Assembly (NCBI GenBank): GCA_002327785.1
Contig: DCUI01000206.1
Coordinates: 1-10,261 of the forward strand
Direction of reading: 5' to 3'
DNA length: 10,261 bases
Source of the DNA: Phycisphaerales bacterium UBA2218
GTDB lineage: Bacteria; Planctomycetota; Phycisphaerae; Sedimentisphaerales; Anaerobacaceae
Shown here: positions 1-4,892 of the stretch, one piece after another
How the letters are laid out: every line of letters starts with the position of its first letter
Numbering within the stretch: position 1 is the first letter of the stretch
Notes under the pieces: model-generated
The model's input: only the letters and a program-made list of their open reading frames with translations
Told to the model about the DNA's origin: nothing
Databases searched by the model: none
Position numbers and translations under genes: made by a program

Positions 1-523
1 GGAACCCTATATGGATGACCGAGCCTGTGCTGCAGCAATTGCTGATGCTCCCATCGTTGCGGCCCACGAGGCCGCCAATAATTCCGCCAGTGCCGCTAAT
101 CTCCACCGCTTCGAGACCCAGATTGGAGACGCTCGCCGGTGCGTCCAAGCACCCGAATAGACCCAGGTAGGCCGAACCCCAGATTGTCAGATGAGATATC
201 GTATGACCCTTGCCGTCAAAGACGCCGGTGAACGGAGTTTCCACAAAGAAGAAGGGAACACCCGAAGCCGTCACGGATTCAGCCGCCGGTGCGACAATGG
301 CCCTATTGAAGACCTTGCGGCCGGGGAGGTTGGGGTCCAGATCGATGTCGGCGGTCAGGATGAAGTGCTTGTCGTAGTCGGCGGGCGTGTCGCCGAGCGC
401 GATCAGATCGGCGGCCGTGGCGATCTGGTAGGGGTCGTTCGGCTCGCCCGTCCCGCCGCTGTACTTGGCCTGCACGGGCACGGCCAATAGACACATCGTC
501 AACGCTGCAAGTATCGTTCTCAT
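1..523 (-). CDS. Secreted GLUG-motif protein (5' part, runs off the window)
   Basis: The reading frame opens at ATG 523-521 and stays open to base 1, giving about 174 residues of a longer protein. A GGAGG Shine-Dalgarno lies at 533-537, 9 nt before the ATG, which fixes the start. Residues 1-19 (MRTILAALTMCLLAVPVQA) are a clear Sec signal peptide with a VQA cleavage site. The mature protein begins KYSGGTGEPNDPYQIATAADL and continues with LTADIDLDP and FTGVFDGKGHTISHLTI, the usual N-terminal layout of bacterial GLUG proteins, which are thought to form a repetitive beta-solenoid. Near residues 145-167, GIIGGLVGRNDGSISNCCSTGSV matches the GLUG repeat consensus (G-G-L-V-G-x-N-x-G-x-I-x-N-C). Such proteins are exported or surface-associated; a ligand or enzymatic role cannot be read from this part. 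The style strongly recalls Planctomycetota. The C-terminus, including any anchoring signal, is outside the window. Confidence 0.9.
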   Translation of the reverse strand, partial: MRTILAALTMCLLAVPVQAKYSGGTGEPNDPYQIATAADLIALGDTPADYDKHFILTADIDLDPNLPGRKVFNRAIVAPAAESVTASGVPFFFVETPFTGVFDGKGHTISHLTIWGSAYLGLFGCLDAPASVSNLGLEAVEISGTGGIIGGLVGRNDGSISNCCSTGSVIHIGF

Positions 524-564
524 GGTCTCCAACCTCCAAAACCAAATCAACAGGAGTGTTTTCT

Positions 565-646
565 AACCACGAATCACACCAATCACACGAATCTGGCCCG
601 ACCGTCCTTCTTCTGCCATTCGTGTGATTCGTGCCATTCGTTGTTT
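565..646. repeat. Imperfect inverted repeat built of 9-bp units (ACGAATCAC type)
   Basis: The left arm (565-592) is three 9-mers, cacgaatca / caccaatca / cacgaatct. The right arm (618-646) is attcgtgtg / attcgtgcc / attcgttg. The arms are near-complementary across a 25-nt spacer (593-617), so the transcript could fold into a long imperfect hairpin. The unit resembles dispersed non-coding repeats I recall from Planctomycetota and other environmental genomes; that recollection needs a genome count. It lies upstream of the GLUG gene and does not resemble a rho-independent terminator, because no T-tract follows either arm. Confidence 0.75.
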
Positions 647-668
647 CAAACTAATCATCAATCAAGAA

Positions 669-827
669 TCATCCATCGATTAGGGATGGGTTTCCCACCA
701 TAGGCACGGGTTGACTGGCACCCAATGCCTGACCGCGTTCATCCGCGTTTATCTGCGGTTCCGAGTGGTCCCGTGGTGGGCGCAGCCCCATTCCGATCAT
801 CCCCCGGAATCTGCGTGCGACTTGCAT
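669..827 (-). CDS. Possible 52-aa frame, perhaps a decayed gene start
   Basis: ATG 827-825 is preceded by GGAGG at 834-838 with an ideal 6-nt spacer, and the frame runs to TGA at 671-669. The translation starts MQVARRFRGMIGMGLRPPRD and then runs through the shared 14-mer and the 10-bp-period repeat before ending after VPMVGNPSLIDG. No domain, signal peptide or family is recognisable, and most codons lie in repeat DNA, so a functional protein is unlikely. The good start signals contrast with the repeat-derived body. This could be the surviving 5' end of a gene overwritten by repeats, or chance. Confidence 0.25.
   Translation of the reverse strand: MQVARRFRGMIGMGLRPPRDHSEPQINADERGQALGASQPVPMVGNPSLIDG
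702..730. repeat. Short hairpin around GGCACCCAAT
   Basis: AGGCA (702-706) pairs with TGCCT (726-730) and GGGT (708-711) pairs with ACCC (720-723), with a 1/2-nt internal mismatch and an 8-nt loop. It is immediately preceded by a TGGG-TTT-CCCA mini-palindrome. It is probably one more dispersed intergenic element. Confidence 0.5.
733..762. repeat. Three tandem 10-bp units (CCGCGTTCAT type)
   Basis: The units ccgcgttcat (733-742), ccgcgtttat (743-752) and ctgcggttcc (753-762) follow one another with an exact 10-bp period and mutual differences of one to several bases. The helical-turn spacing matches a class of non-coding sequence that I recall as dispersed in related genomes. No gene product is suggested. 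Confidence 0.65.
774..787. repeat. 14-mer shared exactly with the queG insertion
   Basis: TGGTGGGCGCAGCC occurs here and again at 1697-1710 inside queG, in the same orientation. Here it continues to GCCCC, forming a degenerate palindrome (GGTGGGC-GCA-GCCCC). The same sequence in a gap and inside a gene supports a mobile or spreading short repeat rather than codon constraint. Confidence 0.6.
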
Positions 828-937
828 AACTCACCTCCGTTGTCGAGAGCTTCGCATGAACAGCGGCTCGGCATGAAAACAGCCCACGGCAGCACAGGAG
901 CAGGAAGACCCCACTTTGCGCCGCCGGTAATAGTCTC

Positions 938-974
938 ATTATACCCATTGGGCCATGGCAGTTCCACTGTGGAA
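938..974 (-). promoter_or_regulatory. Consensus -10 box with upstream palindrome (candidate promoter/operator)
   Basis: On the minus strand a perfect TATAAT occupies 943-938. The -35 position has no good TTGACA match. Instead the palindrome TTCCAC-A-GTGGAA (962-974) covers that area, 18 bp upstream of the -10 box. Transcription would run toward the GGAGG-ATG at 838-825 through a leader of about 100 nt. The arrangement looks like an activated or repressed promoter, but its target is only the doubtful 52-codon frame. Confidence 0.35.
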
Positions 975-1039
975 AGTGTGTATTTTCCCGGACGCAACAC
1001 GAGGAATCGCCGTTTCCTGCTCTATGGCCGCGCACTTCG

Positions 1040-1065
1040 CACTTCAAACATCACACTTCAAACAT
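1040..1065. repeat. 14-bp-period direct repeat overlapping the queG 3' end
   Basis: CACTTCAAACAT occurs at 1040-1051 and 1054-1065 with a 14-bp period, preceded by related CGCACTTCG sequence. On the minus strand the repeat supplies the last queG codons (C-L-K-C-D-V) and the TGA stop. The family-like part of QueG ends just before it. Confidence 0.65.
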
Positions 1066-2012
1066 CTTCTCGCACTGTCCCTCAGCACGTCCAGGCCGAT
1101 GTGTCTGATGGGCGAGTCGCGGAATCTTGCAGCGAACTCCTCCGGCGTCAGCTCCATCACTTCCCGCAGGTCCAACTGCGCCCGATCAGAGTATCGTTTG
1201 AACCGCCGGTTGGCGGAGGCCGGGGCCCGCTGTTGATGGGGGCAGGCCAGGAGGCATTCGTCGCAGCCGAAGAGCCAGTCGCCGATTCTGGGCGACGGGC
1301 CGTACTGGGTCAGGCAACTGATGCAGTCGCGGGCGTCGAGAAGACCGTCGCATCGCAGTGCGCTGGTTGGGCAGGCTCTGAGGCACAGATCGCAATCGCC
1401 GCAATCGCCCCGGCCTGGCTCATCGGGCTTGAGAACCGTGGTCGTGACCAGTTCGCCCAGCAGAATCTGTGGGCCGAGACGCGGGTGGATGAGCAGGTGA
1501 TTCTTGCCGATGAATCCCAGGCCCGCGCGGACCGCGAGGGCCTTCTCCGCCAGCGGCATCGAATCCACGCAGATCTTGAATCGGTGCGTCCGGTCCGTTC
1601 GACTCAGCACAAAATCGGCGAGTTTTCGCAGGAGCGGCCTGATGAAGTCGTGATAGTCCTCATACTGGGCGTACTGGGCGACCCTGCCGGTGGGAATGGT
1701 GGGCGCAGCCGGGACCCCAAACGCGATATTTCGCGTTTGGGAACCCGACCACCCTAACGCTGCCGTCGTGACCGGTGGTTTGTAGCTCAATGCCACAACG
1801 ATCACCGACCGCGCGCCCTTCAGCAGCTTCGCGGGGTCGAGGCGTTTCTCCAGATTGCGGCGCATATATTGCAGGGGCCCGGCACAGCCGGACCGCAGCC
1901 ATGCTTCGAAGTGCTCCACGTGCTCTCGGCCGAGGGGCGAGGCGTCCGTGATACCCGCCGCGTCGAAACCAAGTTCCAGGGCCTTGCCCTTAATCTCCTG
2001 TTCCAAGCTCAT
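1044..2012 (-). CDS. queG: Epoxyqueuosine reductase QueG
   Basis: QueG performs the last step of queuosine synthesis, reducing epoxyqueuosine at wobble position 34 of tRNAs with GUN anticodons. It is a cytoplasmic enzyme using cobalamin and two 4Fe-4S clusters. Hallmarks in this 322-residue product are CVDSMPLAEKALAVRAGLGF-IGKN (148-171, including the conserved VDS Asp150), the first cluster motif CGDCDLCLRACP (Cys204, 207, 210, 214) and the second set Cys230 with FGCDECLLACP (Cys250, 253, 257). I chose ATG 2012-2010 because MSLEQEIKGKALELGFDAAG is the normal N-terminus; an in-frame ATG at 2057 would add 15 unlike residues encoded partly by a hairpin. Like short family members, it lacks the C-terminal HEAT-repeat extension of E. 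coli QueG (379 aa). Two oddities stand out: residues about 87-108 are a palindromic-repeat insertion, and the last six residues come from another repeat. No other queuosine gene is nearby. Confidence 0.93.
   Translation of the reverse strand: MSLEQEIKGKALELGFDAAGITDASPLGREHVEHFEAWLRSGCAGPLQYMRRNLEKRLDPAKLLKGARSVIVVALSYKPPVTTAALGWSGSQTRNIAFGVPAAPTIPTGRVAQYAQYEDYHDFIRPLLRKLADFVLSRTDRTHRFKICVDSMPLAEKALAVRAGLGFIGKNHLLIHPRLGPQILLGELVTTTVLKPDEPGRGDCGDCDLCLRACPTSALRCDGLLDARDCISCLTQYGPSPRIGDWLFGCDECLLACPHQQRAPASANRRFKRYSDRAQLDLREVMELTPEEFAARFRDSPIRHIGLDVLRDSARRCLKCDV
1710..1754 (-). repeat. In-frame palindromic element within queG
   Basis: The core is a 16-bp inverted repeat: 1711-1726 pairs with 1731-1746 around a 4-nt loop, with two mismatches and the inner 11 bp perfect. 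In the queG frame it encodes GWSGSQTRNIAFGVP (residues 87-101), followed by AAPTIPT from the 14-mer at 1697-1710. It separates the usual ALSYKPP strand from the usual GRVAQYAQYEDYH segment, where QueG proteins normally have a short variable loop. A related sequence lies in frame in the 913-aa gene (4587-4631): 32 of 45 bases and 9 of 15 residues match by hand alignment. Confidence 0.7.
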
Positions 2013-2019
2013 GCGGGCG

Positions 2020-2025
2020 ATTATA
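2020..2025 (-). promoter_or_regulatory. Candidate -10 box for a leaderless queG transcript
   Basis: A perfect TATAAT on the minus strand (2025-2020) is followed by 7 nt (CGCCCGC) and then the queG ATG. The predicted transcription start is therefore at or next to the A of the ATG. There is no Shine-Dalgarno in the 7-nt interval and no clear -35 box. Leaderless translation is the simplest reading, though unproven. Confidence 0.45.
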
Positions 2026-2047
2026 CTATGCACTGCGCAAGGTAGGG

Positions 2048-2092
2048 TAGGTCCCATCGGTCCTATCCATCATATAGGACGCATGGGACCTA
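2048..2092. repeat. 19-bp-stem hairpin in the queG/913-aa gene divergent gap
   Basis: The arms TAGGTCCCATCGGTCCTAT (2048-2066) and ATAGGACGCATGGGACCTA (2074-2092) pair fully except for a central CG/GC two-base mismatch, around a 7-nt loop (CCATCAT). It lies between the queG promoter candidate and the Shine-Dalgarno of the 913-aa gene. No T-tract follows, so it is not a standard terminator. It could be a dispersed repeat or a bidirectional regulatory site. Confidence 0.7.
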
Positions 2093-2150
2093 TGCCCGCC
2101 ATAGCACGCTTTGCGCTCGATGCTCTTGATGGAATCGGAGGTTACTTGCG

Positions 2151-4892
2151 ATGCAGATCGACAGGATCAAGATCGTCAGTGGGTTTCTGACGGTTGCACT
2201 GGTTGCGTGGCTTTCGGCCGCCGCACGGGGCGGCGAGGTCGCGGTGTGGGATTTCACGATGGGCCAGCAAGGCTGGCAGGGCAATTCCTATGTGAAGGAC
2301 CTCATCGTGTCGCCGGAGGGCCTGGCTTTCGTCTCGGCGGGTCTCGATCCCTGGATCGAAGGCCCGGCCATGAACCTGTCCGGCAGCGGCATGACGCGGG
2401 TCCGGGTGCGGATGAAATCGGATGCCGACCCGCACGCGGAGCTGTTCTACGGTCCCACGTTCCAGGCCGGTCGATCCGTTCGGTTCACCGTCCGGAACGA
2501 CGGCCAATGGCACGAGTACGCACTGCTGATTGCCGACCCCCTCGGGCCGGGCACCCGGCTGCGACTCGACCCGGCCACCACCGAAGGCCGGATCGTCGTC
2601 GCCTCGATCCGCGTGGAAACCCTGGCTCCGCTGGAGCCGCCGCAGTTCAAGCGTCCGAAGAGGCCCACCAAAGGATTCGCCAGGACCGCCGCGATAAGCT
2701 CCGGCGAGTTGCGCCTTGAGCACTACCGAAGGGTCCTGGGCGATTTCGTGCTCAAGGTGGATGGTACGGAGATGGCTGCCGGCTACCGTGCCGAGCAAAT
2801 CGGCCTGATGCTCGACAATCGAGCCCGCTGGCTCCCAATGGACAAGGCGAATGTCTCTCTCTCCACCGATCCGAACGGCGGTATCGTCCTGACGGCTCAC
2901 CTGAAAGATGATCGAGCCGGGCAGTGGAAGATCATCCGGAGTTTCAGGGCAGGCCCACAGCCGGGGTCGATCTGCGTGGAGACGACATTTGCCGCCGAGC
3001 AGGACAGCGAGGTCATTCATCTCCCCTGGCTGACTCTCTTTCCCGGCCTGGGCACCTTTGACGGGAAGAAAACCCAAGGGCTTTTTGCGGGCCTGGAGTA
3101 TCTCGACGACGAGCCCAGCAGCAGCGAAGCGGATATCACGACGCCCGAGCACATCCGCCGGGCGCCCGATCCGATCAAGATCACGTTCCCCCTGATGGCC
3201 GTCACCTATGGCGGCCGCTACATCGGCCTGATCTGGGAGCCCTCGGATATCACGGCGGCCGTCTTCGACTCGCCCGACCGAATCTATGACTCCGGGTCCC
3301 ACGTCATGGCCCTGACCGCACCGGGCGTCGGCGACGGGCGGTTCGAGAACGCCCTGGTCGCACACATGCCCTTTTCGCTCAAGGCCGGTCAACCGGTCAC
3401 CGCGCGGGCCACGATCATCGGCGGCAAAGGCGACTCGGTTGTGTCGGCGGTCTGCCAGTACGTGGAGATCCGAGGTCTGCCGGCCGTCCCCTCGCTCAAC
3501 GGAGGGTTCGACGCGGCCGTGAGGCGGCTGTCCCACGGGTGGCTGGATTCGGCCATCAATGAAGGCGGCGTGTTCCGGCACGCCGTCTGGGGGGAGAGCT
3601 TCAAGGCCGGCCCGGCGGGCGACGCCATCATGTACATGGACTGGCTGGCGAATCACGCACGCGAGCCGAACATGGTGGAGCGGCTCACGAGCGCCAGAGA
3701 CCTGGCCGCGGCGAAGATGCCCCAGGGCCAGCCATACATGAGCACCGTCTCCCACACTCGGACTCCGACTGCGCCGTTTGTGTTCGGCGGCCTTCTTCCC
3801 TATGTCGAGCGACGACGGGCCGACGCCGAGAGCCTCCTGGCGCATTTCGACGAGCAGGGCGTCAAGCTCTACCGGCCGGGCAATGTCGATTACGGCAAGA
3901 CCCATTTCGCCCAACACGCCAACGGGCACGCCGCACCGGACGTGGTGCACATCCTCGAAGCAGCGACCCTGTCCGCCGATCCGCGCCTGATCGAGCGCGG
4001 CCTCGCGCTGCTCGACAAGCAGACCGCACTCTATGCGAACTCAGTGCCGCGAGGGGCACAGGTCTGGGAGGTCCCGCTGCACACGCCCGATATTCTTGCC
4101 TCTGCCTATATGGTCAGGGCGTACACGCTCGGGTACCTGATCGCGGGCAAACCCGAGTACCTGGAGCAGGCTCGCTATTGGGGGTGGACCGGCGTGCCGT
4201 TCGTCTACCTCGCGAACCCGACCGCCGGCGAGGTCGGTCCCTATGCGACCATCGCCGTGCTTGGCGCGACGAACTGGAAGGCGCCGATCTGGTTCGGCCA
4301 GCCGGTCCAATGGTGCGGCCTGGTCTATGGCTCGGCCCTGCACCTGCTCAGTCAGTATGACCGCGAGGGACCGTGGGCGACCATCGCCAAGGGCATTACG
4401 GCGACCGGCCTGCAAATGACCTGGCCGACCAACGACACGAAGCGCCAGGGCCTGCTCCCGGACTACTTCCTTCTGCATGCCCAGCTCAGCGAAGGTCCCG
4501 CCATCAATCCCGGCACGGTCCAGGCCAATATGCCCGAGCTGTTCGACAAGGGCACGCTCTATGACGTCCGCAGATTGTCGAAAACCGGTTGGTTGGGGTC
4601 CCCAACGCAAAATGCCGCATGGGGGGGGCCCTTCCTTCACGCCCCCTGCGCCATCCGCGATCTCAAGGAGGCCGAGGGAACCCTCACATTCACCGTGGAC
4701 GGATGGGGCAGCAAGGTATTCTATGTTCTGCTTGCAGGTGTGGGAAAAGCGCCGACGGTGACCGTCCGCCCGATCCGACCCAGCGCTCGAACCCCGGACA
4801 ACGCGAGCCAGAGCACTGCCGATTTCAATGCCCAGCAGCGGCTGCTCGTGATCACGATCCGCCAGCCCTCGGAGATTCAATTGCGATTGTAG
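2151..4892 (+). CDS. Large exported multidomain protein, probable polysaccharide-active or -binding
   Basis: GGAGG at 2137-2141, 9 nt before ATG 2151, supports the start. Residues 1 to about 25 form a Sec signal peptide (IVSGFLTVALVAWLSAAA). Residues about 28-163 (VAVWDFTMGQQGW through GRIVVASIRVE) resemble the beta-sandwich carbohydrate-binding-like module common at the N-terminus of planctomycete exported proteins. Residues about 180-470 look beta-rich (GSICVETTFAAEQDSEVIHLPWLTLF-like strands). Residues about 480-800 look helical, with recurrent aromatic and His-rich segments (HFAQHANGHAAPDVVHILEA, GYLIAGKPEYLEQARYWGW), consistent with an alpha/alpha toroid as in many polysaccharide lyases and glycoside hydrolases. 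I cannot name a CAZy family or assign catalytic residues. Residues 813-827 (GWLGSPTQNAAWGGP) are a palindromic-repeat insertion containing an 8-G run. The 3' end overlaps the convergent gene by 16 bp. Confidence 0.85.
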   Translation: MQIDRIKIVSGFLTVALVAWLSAAARGGEVAVWDFTMGQQGWQGNSYVKDLIVSPEGLAFVSAGLDPWIEGPAMNLSGSGMTRVRVRMKSDADPHAELFYGPTFQAGRSVRFTVRNDGQWHEYALLIADPLGPGTRLRLDPATTEGRIVVASIRVETLAPLEPPQFKRPKRPTKGFARTAAISSGELRLEHYRRVLGDFVLKVDGTEMAAGYRAEQIGLMLDNRARWLPMDKANVSLSTDPNGGIVLTAHLKDDRAGQWKIIRSFRAGPQPGSICVETTFAAEQDSEVIHLPWLTLFPGLGTFDGKKTQGLFAGLEYLDDEPSSSEADITTPEHIRRAPDPIKITFPLMAVTYGGRYIGLIWEPSDITAAVFDSPDRIYDSGSHVMALTAPGVGDGRFENALVAHMPFSLKAGQPVTARATIIGGKGDSVVSAVCQYVEIRGLPAVPSLNGGFDAAVRRLSHGWLDSAINEGGVFRHAVWGESFKAGPAGDAIMYMDWLANHAREPNMVERLTSARDLAAAKMPQGQPYMSTVSHTRTPTAPFVFGGLLPYVERRRADAESLLAHFDEQGVKLYRPGNVDYGKTHFAQHANGHAAPDVVHILEAATLSADPRLIERGLALLDKQTALYANSVPRGAQVWEVPLHTPDILASAYMVRAYTLGYLIAGKPEYLEQARYWGWTGVPFVYLANPTAGEVGPYATIAVLGATNWKAPIWFGQPVQWCGLVYGSALHLLSQYDREGPWATIAKGITATGLQMTWPTNDTKRQGLLPDYFLLHAQLSEGPAINPGTVQANMPELFDKGTLYDVRRLSKTGWLGSPTQNAAWGGPFLHAPCAIRDLKEAEGTLTFTVDGWGSKVFYVLLAGVGKAPTVTVRPIRPSARTPDNASQSTADFNAQQRLLVITIRQPSEIQLRL
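4587..4631 (+). repeat. In-frame palindromic-element copy within the 913-aa gene
   Basis: This segment encodes GWLGSPTQNAAWGGP (residues 813-827) and aligns base for base, without gaps and in the same codon phase, with the queG element (32 of 45 bases by hand count). The left half is still palindromic (GGGGTCCCC), but the right half has decayed into G8 followed by CCC (4621-4631), so the full stem is largely lost. It lies between RRLSKT and a downstream beta-strand segment. Confidence 0.65.

Larger units (their letters stand above)
524..1043. other. Repeat-rich 520-bp gap between the GLUG gene and queG
   Basis: No convincing conserved gene lies here. The gap is a mosaic of short periodic or palindromic sequences: a 9-bp-period hairpin (565-646), a hairpin around GGCACCCAAT (702-730), a 10-bp-period triplet (733-762), a 14-mer shared with queG (774-787), and a 14-bp-period doublet (1040-1065) entering the queG 3' end. 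Between about 820 and 975 the minus strand has promoter-like and ribosome-binding signals leading into a 52-codon frame, listed separately. I saw no clear intrinsic terminator (GC stem plus T-tract) for queG, which is transcribed toward this gap. Confidence 0.75.

Noticed and set aside
565..646. CRISPR array or terminator for the 9-bp-unit hairpin
   Set aside because: Units are far too short and contiguous for a CRISPR with spacers, no cas gene is nearby, and no T-tract follows.
711..1757. 348-codon plus-strand frame opposite queG
   Set aside because: It lies antisense to a clear QueG, has no domain, and its first third is repeat DNA; GC-rich shadow.
2013..2057. Upstream in-frame ATG start for queG (337 aa)
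   Set aside because: The additional 15 residues are not family-like, derive partly from the hairpin, and would lie upstream of the TATAAT box.
2142..3950. 602-codon minus-strand frame opposite the 913-aa gene
   Set aside because: Arg/His/Gly/Asp-rich low-sense translation mirroring a gene with signal peptide and RBS; shadow.
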